64,000 bases of DNA from Acidobacteriota bacterium. Lineage in GTDB: Bacteria > Acidobacteriota > Vicinamibacteria > Vicinamibacterales > 2-12-FULL-66-21. Made by a program: the position numbers and the translations under genes. Of this stretch, positions 9,142-18,403 are shown in pieces; position 1 is the stretch's first letter, and every line of letters starts with the position of its first letter. The stretch spans positions 1-64,000 of the forward strand of contig QHWT01000057.1 of assembly GCA_003222675.1 (NCBI GenBank), written 5' to 3'. The notes beneath the pieces were generated by a model. The model was given only the letters and a program-made list of their open reading frames with translations. It did no database searches and had not been told where the DNA came from.

Positions 9142-10371
9142 ATGCCTGCGGATGTCCGGCGCTCATCAAAACACGGCAGCCAGGACTTCGGTGCCAGGCA
9201 CCCGACGCACCTTCGTGGCCTGAACATCGATCGCGTGCTGTCGATTGCGATCGATCGTTCCGGAACGTTCACCCGCGCGGAGCTGATCGAAGCATCCGGC
9301 CTGTCCGCCCCGACCATCGGCAGCCTGACGTCGCACCTGATTCGCACAGGCGTGATCACGGATCTGGGGACCGCACCGTCGCGCGGCGGCCGACGCCCGT
9401 CCCTGATGGAGTTCAACGCGCGGCACGCGTTTGTCGGCGGGATCGACGTCGGCCCGACACGCACGCGGCTCGCCGTCGCCGATCTCCGGGGCGCGCGGCT
9501 CGGTCATCAAATCGTCGACACACCTACGTCGCTCCCGCCGCCGCAGATGCTGCTGCGCCTGGCTGCTGCCTTCAAGTCGCTGGTGCGTTCCGCGGGAGCG
9601 CCGCTCGGCCGCCTCATTGCTGTCGCGGCCGGCGTGCCCGGGATCGTCCGCCCGCACGACGGGGTGGTCGCGTTTGCGCCGAACCTGAGCGGCTGGCACG
9701 ACGTCCCGATGCGCGACATCCTGACGCGCGAGCTGCGGACGCCGGTGCTCATTGATAACGACGTGAACCTGGCGTTGTTGGGAGAGCACTGGCAAGGCGC
9801 CGCGCAGGGTCACGAGACCTGCGCGTTCGTCTTCGTGGGGACCGGCATCGGCGCCGCCATCCTGATCGATGGCGCGCTGCACCGCGGCCATCACGACATG
9901 GCCGGAGAAATCGCCGTCATGTGCATGGGGCCGGAATATGTCGATCGCGACTTCGGCACGCACGGCTGCCTGGAAGCGCTCGCGGGACTCGACGCGCTCA
10001 AGACGCGGTGGACCGGTCGCGTGCCGTCAAACCACGATCACTGGATCCCGGCGCTGCTCGCCGCGGCCGCAGCGGGTGACGAGCAGGCACGAGAGGCGGT
10101 TACCGAGACCGCGCGGTTCATCGGCATGGCCACGGCGAACGTCGGCGCCGTTGTCGATCCTTCCATCGTGGTTCTCGGCGGAGCGATGTTCGCGCAGGCC
10201 GAGCCTTTCGTCGACGAAGTGCGGCGCATCGTCCATCAACTGTCGCGAACGCCGTTCGACGTCGTGTCCGCTGCGCTCGGCAAGGAGGCGCCGGTGGCGG
10301 GTTGTCTGCTGGTTGCTGCGGCCGAGGCGCGCCGTCAATTGCGCCAGCGGATCAGGGCTGCGTCTGCGTGA
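9142..10371 (+). CDS. ROK-family transcriptional regulator or sugar kinase
   Basis: A 409-residue protein with an N-terminal winged-helix region (about 25-80; FTRAELIEASGLSAPTIGSL) typical of NagC/XylR-like ROK repressors. A sugar-kinase-like ROK fold follows, with GGIDVGPTRTRLAVADL (phosphate loop), AAGVPGIV and GTGIGAAILIDG. The usual ROK zinc motif CxCGxxGCxE is degenerate here (DFGTHGCLE keeps only one of the cysteines), which fits a regulator more than an active kinase. It is divergent from the histidine kinase gene with about 100 bp between starts. Its effector would be a sugar or sugar derivative by family precedent. Confidence 0.87.
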   Translation: MPADVRRSSKHGSQDFGARHPTHLRGLNIDRVLSIAIDRSGTFTRAELIEASGLSAPTIGSLTSHLIRTGVITDLGTAPSRGGRRPSLMEFNARHAFVGGIDVGPTRTRLAVADLRGARLGHQIVDTPTSLPPPQMLLRLAAAFKSLVRSAGAPLGRLIAVAAGVPGIVRPHDGVVAFAPNLSGWHDVPMRDILTRELRTPVLIDNDVNLALLGEHWQGAAQGHETCAFVFVGTGIGAAILIDGALHRGHHDMAGEIAVMCMGPEYVDRDFGTHGCLEALAGLDALKTRWTGRVPSNHDHWIPALLAAAAAGDEQAREAVTETARFIGMATANVGAVVDPSIVVLGGAMFAQAEPFVDEVRRIVHQLSRTPFDVVSAALGKEAPVAGCLLVAAAEARRQLRQRIRAASA

Positions 10372-10384
10372 CGGGGGGATTCTC

Positions 10385-10475
10385 CCGCCTGAAGGCGGAA
10401 GCCACGAGTGAGGTATGTAGAAGGCCGGGTCTTCAGACCCGGCGTAATGCTGGCGGACCTGAAGGTCCGCCCTAC
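10385..10475. repeat. Cluster of three REP-like TGAA hairpins
   Basis: Three palindromes lie in the spacer between convergent genes. They are CCGCCTGAAGGCGG (10385-10398), GCCGGGTC-TTCA-GACCCGGC (10424-10443) and GGCGGACC-TGAA-GGTCCGCC (10452-10471). The last is followed by CTAC, which is GTAG on the minus strand. The stems differ between copies but remain perfectly complementary, while the TGAA/TTCA centre is fixed. The GTAG foot supplies the TAG stop codon (10472-10474) of the minus-strand CRTAC1 gene. The arrangement resembles enterobacterial REP elements, and the cluster may also act as a bidirectional terminator. Confidence 0.8.
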
Positions 10476-12142
10476 TTGGTGATCGTGACGATCTGATTCC
10501 CCTTCACGCGCTCCTGCTTCGTGGTCGTCCCATCGGGCCAGCGGACCTCGATGCTGTCCACAACCTCCGCTGATCCCAGGCCGAAGTGCTGGCGCATGTC
10601 GTTCTGTGAAATGTAGCTCGTGCCGCTCTGGATGAGCGCGCGTTGACGCACCGCGCCGGTGGTGACAGTGATCACTGCGCCGATCGCGTCGGTGTTCGGC
10701 GCGGCGCCTTTCAGTTTGACAATCACCCAGTTGCCGGCTGATGTGAGCTCGTTGTGCAGGACCTGCGGCCCGCCGTCGAGATCGTTGATGACGACATCGA
10801 CGCGCCCGTCGTTGTCGATGTCTCCCATGGCCAGGCCGCGGCTGACGCGTGGCTCGGTCAGCACCGGCCCAAACCTCGTCGAAACGTCTTCGAACGTGCC
10901 GTCGCCGCGGTTGCGATAGAGCAGCTTGCGCTGCCGGTAGCCCGCCGACACGCCCATCTTCACCTTATCGAGCTGCGGATACACGTGACCGTTGATGGCG
11001 ATGATATCCGCCCACGTGTCGTTGTCATAGTCGAGAAATGCATCGCCCCAGCCCACATAGGGAAGACTGCTCGCCGCGGTGCGCGAGCGGAACGACACGT
11101 CGGAAAAATGATCGCCGTCGTTATGGTAGAGCGCGTTGTATTCCTCGGCGAAGTTCGTCACGAAAAGGCTGAAGCGCCCGCTGTGATCGTAATCGCCGAG
11201 CGCGACGCCCATGCTGCCTTGTTCGGCGCCGTCCTCGCTGACGGCAACGCCGAGCGGAAACGCCTGCTCCTTGAACGTGCCGTTCTTCTGGTTCACGTAC
11301 ATGAAGTTCGGCGTCGAGTCGTTCGCCACATACAGGTCCGGCCACCCGTCGTCGTTGTAGTCGAACCACGCGATGCCAAGCCCGAAGTATCCGCGCGGAT
11401 CGGAAACCCCCGCTCTGTCCGACACGTCGGTGAAGCGGCCGTTCCCGTCATTGCGAAAGAGGAGATCGGATTCGCCCTGCAGGCCTCGCGGCCCGCACTG
11501 CACGGCGATGCCGCGGTACTCGCAGGTCTTGTCTTTGCCGAATTCCGGCAAGTGCGCGAGATCGATCTTCACGTAGCGGCTGACAAAGAGATCGAGATGG
11601 CCGTCGCGATCGTAGTCCGCGAAGCCGCAGCCGGCCGACCATCCACTCGCGCCGACGCCGGCGCGTTCCGTAACGTCTTCGAACGTGCCGTCGTGACGAT
11701 TGCGATAGAGATGATTGCCGCCAATCGCGGTGACGTAGACGTCTTCCCAGCCGTCGCCGTTCTCGTCGCCGGTGCAGACGCCCATGCCCCAGCCGGGATG
11801 CGCAAGGCCCGACTTCCCGGTGACGTCTTCGAACCGGCCGCTTCCCAGGTTGTGATAGAGCGCGCTCTGCGCGGCGTTCGAGTTGCCGGCTGTTTCGACG
11901 GTCAACGAATCGACGAAATAAATGTCGGGCAGCCCGTCGTTGTCGTAGTCGAACAGCGCGACGCCGCCGCTCATCGATTCGACGATGAACTTCTTTTCCG
12001 GAGCGGCGTGATGCTCGAACGTGATGCCGGCGTCCTTGGTGATGTCGCGAAAGAGGATCGCGGCGGGTGATGCGGGCTGCATCGCGCCCGCGGCGGTGAC
12101 GCACGTGACGGCGAGGAACAGCCCCGGAACCCTGATCGTCAC
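10472..12142 (-). CDS. CRTAC1-family FG-GAP/ASPIC-UnbV beta-propeller protein
   Basis: A 556-residue exported protein. A signal peptide (about 1-24) is followed by an FRDITKDAGITFEHH motif and at least six FG-GAP/VCBS-type repeats with calcium-binding D-x-D-x-DG loops (DYDNDGLPD, DYNDDGWPD, DIDNDGRVD). A C-terminal ASPIC/UnbV domain reads NTDAIGAVITVTTG...GTSYISQNDMRQHFGLG...IEVRWPDG. Such proteins are extracellular or periplasmic propellers of unknown biochemical role. It shares its architecture with the gene at 18400 and part of the one at 20091, so this neighbourhood holds three paralogous propellers. A TPR fragment lies directly upstream in the same direction. Confidence 0.9.
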   Translation of the reverse strand: MTIRVPGLFLAVTCVTAAGAMQPASPAAILFRDITKDAGITFEHHAAPEKKFIVESMSGGVALFDYDNDGLPDIYFVDSLTVETAGNSNAAQSALYHNLGSGRFEDVTGKSGLAHPGWGMGVCTGDENGDGWEDVYVTAIGGNHLYRNRHDGTFEDVTERAGVGASGWSAGCGFADYDRDGHLDLFVSRYVKIDLAHLPEFGKDKTCEYRGIAVQCGPRGLQGESDLLFRNDGNGRFTDVSDRAGVSDPRGYFGLGIAWFDYNDDGWPDLYVANDSTPNFMYVNQKNGTFKEQAFPLGVAVSEDGAEQGSMGVALGDYDHSGRFSLFVTNFAEEYNALYHNDGDHFSDVSFRSRTAASSLPYVGWGDAFLDYDNDTWADIIAINGHVYPQLDKVKMGVSAGYRQRKLLYRNRGDGTFEDVSTRFGPVLTEPRVSRGLAMGDIDNDGRVDVVINDLDGGPQVLHNELTSAGNWVIVKLKGAAPNTDAIGAVITVTTGAVRQRALIQSGTSYISQNDMRQHFGLGSAEVVDSIEVRWPDGTTTKQERVKGNQIVTITK

Positions 12143-12500
12143 TGGCGGCTGCCGCCCACGAACCCGGCTTCGCGGAGCGCCTTGACGGAGGCTTCCATCG
12201 CGCGCAGCTTCTGCTGGTAGCGCTCGACGTAGCGTTGTGCACTTGCCTCGTCGCCGAGGCGCGCATAGACCAGGCTCAATTGGTAGTCCGGTTTGGGAGA
12301 GCGCGGATCAGCATCCGCCGCAGCGATGAGCGCGTCGCGCGCCTCGGGGCATCGATAGCCGCAACAGGATCCGGCGCCTTCGTCTGCGCCTGGGCAGCGC
12401 TCATCAGTGCGACGAAGGGGAGGAGCAGGATGAACACTGTTTTTGAAATCGAAGGGTCGAAGGCGTGTCGAAGAATCGAAGCTTGATTCATTGTTGTCAC
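12139..12500 (-). pseudogene. Frameshifted small TPR protein
   Basis: A signal peptide in one frame (from 12500, or 12491; TVFILLLPFVALMSAAQAQ) ends at an alternative stop at 12276. The adjacent frame carries a TPR-like segment, EARDALIAAADADPRSPKPD then YQLSLVYARLGDEASAQRYV. That frame ends at a TGA (12141-12139), next to the CRTAC1 start. Joining the two needs one frameshift near 12355. The simplest reading is a small exported TPR partner of the CRTAC1 protein that has been frameshifted. A sequencing error is the alternative. Confidence 0.55.
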
Positions 12501-12551
12501 TTCGACACTCCGATGGTTGTTCGACTCTTTGATTTGAAGATCATTGTACCC

Positions 12552-14663
12552 TCACCGCGCGCCCGACAGCCACGAGCGCGCCTGTGCGATCTGGGTCTGG
12601 TAGCGATCCGGGGGCGCTGTCGCCGCGAAAAATTCCAGATACGGCCGAGCCTGCGCAATGCGACCGGCGCGAGTGAGAGACGCGCCGAGCAGATACAGCC
12701 GTCCGTACTCGGACGGATCCAGCGACGCGGCGGTCTTCCACTCAGCGAACGCCGCATCCTTTCGTCCCGCGTCGGCATGAAGTGCACCGAGCGAGCTGTG
12801 CGCGCGCGCGAGTGACGGGTTTTGCGCAATCGCGGACTCGAACGCGCGGCGCGCCTCGTCGGGACGATCCGCCATCAGTCCGACCGTCCCGATGTGGACC
12901 AGCAGCATCGCGTTGTTGGGCGCCTGCGACCGCGCGCGCTGGAGCGTCGCCAGCGCCGCATCGAACTGCCGCAGGCGCGCCTGCGCAAGGCCGAGCGACA
13001 CGAGCACCTCGATGTCGGGCGCCTCAGAATCGGTGGCAGCGAACGGCGTGAGCACGCGCACCGCCTCCGCGGGCTGCCCCGCATCGGTCAGATATGCGCC
13101 GAGGAGCCCCGCGGTCTGTGCGTTCTGTGGCGCGAGCACCAGCGCCCTTCGGATAGCGGCGGCGGCCGCGGGCAGGTTGCCGCTCTCGCGCTCGAGATGC
13201 CCCAGCTGCAGTTGCGCGAGCGCCATGTCGGGGTGCGCGCCTGCGAAACCGCGCGCGCGCACGAGCGCACCCTTGAGATCCCCGCCGAGATATTGACCGA
13301 CGATCGCCTGGAGATCGGCGTCGAGCACGATCAAACGCTTCGGATCGTCGGCGGCCGTGTACGTCGGCCGGGATCGCGTCTCACCGCCTCCCGCATATCC
13401 GAGGCTGCGCAGCCGTTCGCGGGTTTCTGCGCTCTCGCGCGCGGCGGCAACCGGTTGCGCGTTCGCATACGGACGCAGCGCCGCCCGCATCTCGTCGACT
13501 CGACGCGCCTCTCGGTCAGCAAGGTTGCGCTGCTCCTTCGGATCCGCGCTGACGTCGTACAACTCCGGAATCGGCAGATCGATGTACTTCACGTCGCCGC
13601 GCATGACGCCGGTGACCGGCGCCCAGCCTCGGTTGAGCGCACCCGAGAACGCCTCGAAATACGTCACGAGAGTGCCGGTCTCTGTCGCGCCACGCGCGGC
13701 CGGAATCAGGCTGCGTCCGCGCAGGCCGCTCGGCAAGGGGACGTTCAGAACATCGAGGATCGTCGGCAGCGCATCGACGTGCCGTGCCGGCGTCGAGACG
13801 GCCCGTGGCGCGAGGATCGAGGGCGCATAAAGAATGAATGGCACGCGCAGCGTCGCTTCGTACGCGAAGATCCCGTGCGTCGATTCGCCGTGCTCGCCGA
13901 GCGACTCGCCATGATCGCTCGTGAAGAGGACGAGCGTGTCGCCGTCGCGGCCGCGCGACAGGATTGGCTCGAGCAGCGGGCCCAGCGCGGCATCGGCCGC
14001 CGCGACATCACCGTCGTAAGGGACGTCCCGAAAGCGCGCTGAGAACGGTGCCGGCGGCGCATAGGGGAAGTGCGGCTCGTAAATGTGCACCCAGCACAAC
14101 GTGGGTTGGCCCTGCCCGGCCGCGAGCCACGCGCGCGCCCGCGCCACGGTTTCCGTCCCGCGCCGCTCCTGCTCGAGAAACGCCGGACGAGGTGTCGTGT
14201 CTACGAACCGATCGTCGTATTCATCGAATCCGCGCGCGAGGCCGAACCGGGCGTCGAGCGGAAAGGCGCTGACGAATGCGCCGGTGCGATACCCCCGCGC
14301 CTTCAGGATCGTCGCGATCGTGTCGATCGATTGTGGAAACCGGAACCCGCTGTTGTCCCGCACGCCGTGATCGATCGGCAACCAACCGGACAGAAGATTG
14401 GCATGGGAGGGCAAGGTCACGACGTTGTGCGCGTGCGCGCGATCGAAGCGCACGCCGTCACGCGCCAGCTTGTCGATCCAGGGCGTCAGGGCGCTCGCAT
14501 GACCGTACGCGCCAAGGGCGTCGGCGCGCAACGTGTCGACCGTGATCAGCAATACGTTCAGCGGTCGCCGCGGATGAGGTTGTCCGGCGGATCCGGAACA
14601 TCGGACCAGAAATAGAGCGGCAAGGATTGCGAGCCGGGCGAACGTCTTAGAAGACCTTGACAA
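12552..14663 (-). CDS. Sulfatase-like hydrolase fused to TPR repeats
   Basis: A 703-residue exported protein. A hydrophobic leader (AILAALFLVRC, possibly a lipoprotein signal although the lipobox is poor) is followed by an alkaline-phosphatase-superfamily sulfatase fold (about 35-400). Metal-binding motifs are LLITVDTLRADALG and LFTSDHGESLGEHG. The usual sulfatase CxPSR motif is replaced by T-L-P-S-H (VTLPSHANLLSG), so no formylglycine cysteine is present. The second half (about 440-700) is a run of TPRs (LGHLERESGNLPAAAAAI, LGALHADAGRKDAAFAEW). It is divergent from the TonB-receptor remnant and in line with the TPR fragment and CRTAC1 gene downstream. Confidence 0.87.
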   Translation of the reverse strand: MSRSSKTFARLAILAALFLVRCSGSAGQPHPRRPLNVLLITVDTLRADALGAYGHASALTPWIDKLARDGVRFDRAHAHNVVTLPSHANLLSGWLPIDHGVRDNSGFRFPQSIDTIATILKARGYRTGAFVSAFPLDARFGLARGFDEYDDRFVDTTPRPAFLEQERRGTETVARARAWLAAGQGQPTLCWVHIYEPHFPYAPPAPFSARFRDVPYDGDVAAADAALGPLLEPILSRGRDGDTLVLFTSDHGESLGEHGESTHGIFAYEATLRVPFILYAPSILAPRAVSTPARHVDALPTILDVLNVPLPSGLRGRSLIPAARGATETGTLVTYFEAFSGALNRGWAPVTGVMRGDVKYIDLPIPELYDVSADPKEQRNLADREARRVDEMRAALRPYANAQPVAAARESAETRERLRSLGYAGGGETRSRPTYTAADDPKRLIVLDADLQAIVGQYLGGDLKGALVRARGFAGAHPDMALAQLQLGHLERESGNLPAAAAAIRRALVLAPQNAQTAGLLGAYLTDAGQPAEAVRVLTPFAATDSEAPDIEVLVSLGLAQARLRQFDAALATLQRARSQAPNNAMLLVHIGTVGLMADRPDEARRAFESAIAQNPSLARAHSSLGALHADAGRKDAAFAEWKTAASLDPSEYGRLYLLGASLTRAGRIAQARPYLEFFAATAPPDRYQTQIAQARSWLSGAR

Positions 14664-14737
14664 AGTTAGCTCACCGCGAACACAACGGGTTTTTGTTGCC
14701 GTCTCATCAAGCCCCCCAATCGGAGGAGACCAATTCG

Positions 14738-15328
14738 ATGCGGAAGCGTGCAGTCTTGCTGTTCGTGACCACAGGTCTTCTCGTTGCGATGGCGCAACGC
14801 ACCATCGCGAGTCTCCGCGGCACTATGACGGACTCGACGCATGCCATCGTTCCAGGCGCCAGCGGTACAGTCGCCAATCAGGATACCGGCCTCACTCGCA
14901 CCGTGGCTACGAATGCCGAGCGGTTGTACTCGGTCAGCGAGTTGCCCGGTCGGCCGTTATTCGATAACGGTCGAACTGCAAGGCTTCAAAACCACCAAGC
15001 GCACTGACATCGCACTCAACGTCGCCGAGGACCGCAAGATTGACCTCGAGCTTGCGACCGGCGCCTTGTCGGAGAGCGTCGAGGTGAAGGCGGAGTCGAC
15101 GCCTGTCAAGACGGTTGGCTGCGATGTGTCCGGGATCATCAACGGCGAGCAGGATCGCGAGCTGCCGCTGAACGGCCGCAACTTCCTCGCAGCATGAACG
15201 TCCGGTCGGTGACGCTCGATCCGACGGGGACGAAGATCGTCTCCTTCGTTCCGTCAGGGACGTTCGCGCAGGCGACGCGGACCCGCGATGCGCGACAGGC
15301 GCAGTTCGGCCTGAAGGTGACGTTTTAG
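14738..15328 (+). pseudogene. Decayed TonB-dependent receptor remnant
   Basis: A good ribosome-binding site (GGAGGA near 14722) precedes MRKRAVLLFVTTGLL, a signal peptide. The start of a CarboxypepD_reg domain follows (SLRGTMTDSTHAIVPGA). The frame then shifts near 14955: the rest of the domain and the start of the plug (LQGFKTTKRTDIAL, RELPLNGRNF) are in another frame that stops at 15197. From 15194 the first frame resumes with a receptor-type C-terminus (RDARQAQFGLKVTF). The protein has therefore lost roughly 900 residues of barrel and is frameshifted. It is related in design to the intact receptor at 2409-6083. Confidence 0.85.
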
Positions 15329-15333
15329 AAAAA

Positions 15334-15365
15334 GAAGAGGGCGGGTGTCGACACCCGCCCTCTTC
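15334..15365. terminator. 32-bp perfect palindrome, probable terminator
   Basis: Positions 15334-15349 are the exact reverse complement of 15350-15365 (core GCGGGTGTCGACACCCGC). It lies six bases past the stop of the receptor remnant. A run of A precedes it (T-tract on the minus strand) but no T-tract follows on the plus strand. It could be a terminator or another palindromic repeat. Confidence 0.6.
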
Positions 15366-15535
15366 CAGCTGCGCGCGCCTTTCCGCCCGCCATGTTTTCC
15401 GGTATCCTCACACACACTCAAGCGGGAGTTCGTCGAGTAATGCATTTACATTAGTGACGCTGCCCCCGCGTCCGCGTTAGCGTGATATGCGTGGTGAGAG
15501 AGCTGCCTCGTACCGCGCTGGAGCACGAGAACCGA

Positions 15536-18403
15536 ATGACACGGCCGTCGCCGGAAAACCTTCGATCGTTCCTGGCAGCGGGCGTGTTCGTGTTCCTGTT
15601 GAACACGGCGTACCTCGCTGCCTTTGCCTCGCCCTCACTCTTCTACTTCATAAACGTTGTCGCGCACCTGGTCCTCGGGATCGTCCTCGCCAGCGTCTAC
15701 GCCCGGCGACTCTTCGCCGAGCGTCGCCAGGCGCGGCTTTGGATTGTCGCGGCGTCGATGGTGCTTGCCGCGGGCGTCCTCGCGGGGCTGGCGATTGCGG
15801 TCGTGGGTGCCGCCGGACATTTCCGCTGGCTGTTACCAACGCATATCGCGCTGTCGGTCGCCGGCGGCGTGCCCCTCCTTATTTATGGAGGCGCGATCGG
15901 CTACCGGCGGCTTACAGGGCCGCGCCGCGTCAGGTTCGCCGCCGCATGTGCCGCCGTCTGGCTCTGCGCGCTCGCGTCGGTGGTCGCGGCGTGGCGCTAC
16001 GACGCCTCACGCAGGCTGCAGTACCGCATCCTGAATCCGCTCGAGGCGCCGCTCGCGATGGATGAGGAAGGCGCCGGCCCCGACAGCCCGTTCTTCCCCT
16101 CGTCGGCGGACACCAACGTGCACCGCACGATTCCCGCCACGTTCTTCATGACCAGCCAGAGCTGCGGCCGGTGTCACGTCGACATCTACGACCAGTGGAA
16201 CTCGTCGGCGCATCACTTCTCGTCGTTCAACAACCAGTGGTATCGCAAGTCGATCGAGTACATGCAGGACACGGTCGGGACGAAGCCGTCGAAATGGTGC
16301 GCCGGTTGTCACGATCACGCGGTGTTCTTCAATGGCCGATTCGATCGCCCCATCAAGGATCAGATCGACACGCCCGAAGCGCAGGCGGGCCTGAGCTGCA
16401 CGTCGTGCCACGCGATCACGCACGTGCGCAGCACGATGGGTCAGGGAGATTTCGAGATCGAGTACCCGCCGCTGCACGATCTCGCCGCGAGCGATAACCG
16501 GGTGCTGCGCTTCATGCACGACCAGCTCACCTACATGGATCCGAAGCCGCACCGCGAGATCTTCCTGAAACCATTCCATCGGGAACAGACGCCTGAGTTC
16601 TGCTCGTCCTGTCACAAAGTGCACCTGGACGTGCCGGTGAACTCGTATCGCTGGTTCCGCGGCTTCAACGACTATGACAACTGGCAGGCCTCGGGAATCT
16701 CGGGCGAAGGGGCGAGATCGTTTTACTACCCCAAGGCGTCTCAGAAGTGCGCCGACTGCCACATGCCGAAAGTGAAGTCGAACGATCCGGCAGCAAAGGA
16801 CGGCTTCGTCCGATCGCATCGCTTCGCCGCCGCGAACACCGCGCTGCCGTTCGTGAACGGCGACAAGGCGCAGCTCGAAGCCGTGCAGAACTTCCTGCGT
16901 GACGGGCAGGTCTCGGTTGACGTGTTCGGCCTCGTGCGAGCGCCGGAGCCGTCCGGTAGCGCGAAGGCCACACAGGTCGCCAAGCCCGGATCCGAACCGG
17001 CGCTGGCCAGCACGTTTGCGGTTGGCGAAGAGTCCATGAACTTCGGCGCCGCGAGCAACTATCTTGCGCCGCCGGCGGAGGTGATTGCGCCGCTCGACAA
17101 GGTCGGCGCCAGCGTGCGTCGCGGCGATTCGGTCCGCATCGAGGTCGTCGTGCGCACGCGGAAGGTCGGCCACTTCTTCCCGGGCGGCACCGTCGACGCG
17201 TTCGACGTGTGGGTCGAGCTCGAAGCGGTGGACGAGAACGGCCGCACGATCTTCCACAGCGGGAGCGTGGAGGACGGCGGCCGCGGTCCGGTCGAGAAGG
17301 GCGCCCACTTCTATCGAAGCCTCCTGCTCGACGAGCACGGCAACATCATCAACAAGCGCAACGCCTGGGCCGCGCGATCGCTCGCGTACGTTCGGCTGAT
17401 CCCGCCCGGCGCCGCGGACACGATTCATTACCGCCTGCAGATTCCGGAAGACGCCGGTACCCGCATCACGGTGCGCGCGAAGGTGAACTATCGCAAGTTC
17501 ATGTGGTGGAACACGCAATTTGCGTTTGCCGGCGTCAGGGATCCGTCCGACATCAAGCCGGCTGTCGCGCCGTCGTACGACGATGGGCGATGGCTGTTCA
17601 CGGGCGACACGTCAAAGGTGTCAGGAGGGATCAAGGCGATTCCCGATATCCCGACGACCGTGATGGCGGAGTCGAAAGCGGAGCTGAGGGTGCTGCCGCG
17701 TGGCGCATCGCTGCCCGATACGAAGCCGCTGATGACGCCGCCCGTGCGCGAACGCTGGAACGATTACGGCATCGGCTTGCTGCTTCAGGGGGACATCACG
17801 AACGCAGAGAACGCGTTCCTGAAAGTCACCCGGATGGAGCCCGGATACGCGGACGGATGGGTGAACGTGGCCCGCACGCGTATCCAGCAGGGGAACATGA
17901 GCGACGCGGAGTCGATGCTGCGCAAGGCGCTCGAAATCGATCCCGAGCTGGCGAAGACCCACTTCTTCCTCGGCACCGCGCTGAAGGCGCTCGGCCGGTA
18001 CGACGAAGCGGTCGAGCATCTCAAGAAGGCTTCCACCAGCTACCGGCGCGATCGGGTCGTTCTCAATCAGCTCGGACGCGTGCTGTTCCTGCAGCGTCAA
18101 TTCCGGCCATCGGTCGACGCGTTCCAGAGAGTGCTCGCGATCGATCCGGAAGATCTGCAGGCGCACTACAACCTGATGCTCGCCTATCAGGGGCTTGGTG
18201 AGACGGCCTCAGCGGAGCGCGAGCGCCAGCTGTACTTGCGATTCAAGGCCGACGAGTCGTCACAGGCGATCACCGGTCCTTACCGCCAGTTGCATCCTCA
18301 GGACAACAACGAGCGGCAGCAGATCCACGAGCACGTGACGGCGGCCTCGCCTCCCAAGCCACAGCCGGCGCGCGGCACGGCCGTCGGCGGGCAGATTCCA
18401 TGA
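15536..18403 (+). CDS. Membrane-anchored five-heme cytochrome c with C-terminal TPRs
   Basis: A 955-residue protein. The N-terminus has about four hydrophobic segments (residues 8-140; LLNTAYLAAFASPSLFYF, LWIVAASMVLAAGVLAGLAI). A cytochrome c554-like region follows with five CxxCH heme sites: C210 (CGRCH), C255 (CAGCH), C288 (CTSCH), C356 (CSSCH) and C405 (CADCH). A beta-rich region (about 500-690) and TPRs (about 740-890) come next. The hemes should face the periplasm. The likely role is electron transfer or a redox reaction on an unknown substrate. The ATG at 15536 is preferred to 15482, which would add polar residues before the anchor. It overlaps the next gene by ATGA, opening a four-gene operon. 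Confidence 0.88.
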   Translation: MTRPSPENLRSFLAAGVFVFLLNTAYLAAFASPSLFYFINVVAHLVLGIVLASVYARRLFAERRQARLWIVAASMVLAAGVLAGLAIAVVGAAGHFRWLLPTHIALSVAGGVPLLIYGGAIGYRRLTGPRRVRFAAACAAVWLCALASVVAAWRYDASRRLQYRILNPLEAPLAMDEEGAGPDSPFFPSSADTNVHRTIPATFFMTSQSCGRCHVDIYDQWNSSAHHFSSFNNQWYRKSIEYMQDTVGTKPSKWCAGCHDHAVFFNGRFDRPIKDQIDTPEAQAGLSCTSCHAITHVRSTMGQGDFEIEYPPLHDLAASDNRVLRFMHDQLTYMDPKPHREIFLKPFHREQTPEFCSSCHKVHLDVPVNSYRWFRGFNDYDNWQASGISGEGARSFYYPKASQKCADCHMPKVKSNDPAAKDGFVRSHRFAAANTALPFVNGDKAQLEAVQNFLRDGQVSVDVFGLVRAPEPSGSAKATQVAKPGSEPALASTFAVGEESMNFGAASNYLAPPAEVIAPLDKVGASVRRGDSVRIEVVVRTRKVGHFFPGGTVDAFDVWVELEAVDENGRTIFHSGSVEDGGRGPVEKGAHFYRSLLLDEHGNIINKRNAWAARSLAYVRLIPPGAADTIHYRLQIPEDAGTRITVRAKVNYRKFMWWNTQFAFAGVRDPSDIKPAVAPSYDDGRWLFTGDTSKVSGGIKAIPDIPTTVMAESKAELRVLPRGASLPDTKPLMTPPVRERWNDYGIGLLLQGDITNAENAFLKVTRMEPGYADGWVNVARTRIQQGNMSDAESMLRKALEIDPELAKTHFFLGTALKALGRYDEAVEHLKKASTSYRRDRVVLNQLGRVLFLQRQFRPSVDAFQRVLAIDPEDLQAHYNLMLAYQGLGETASAERERQLYLRFKADESSQAITGPYRQLHPQDNNERQQIHEHVTAASPPKPQPARGTAVGGQIP

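Noticed and set aside
16007-17518. 503-residue minus-strand frame
   Set aside because: Antisense to the heme-binding part of the multiheme cytochrome, whose CxxCH motifs fix the coding strand.
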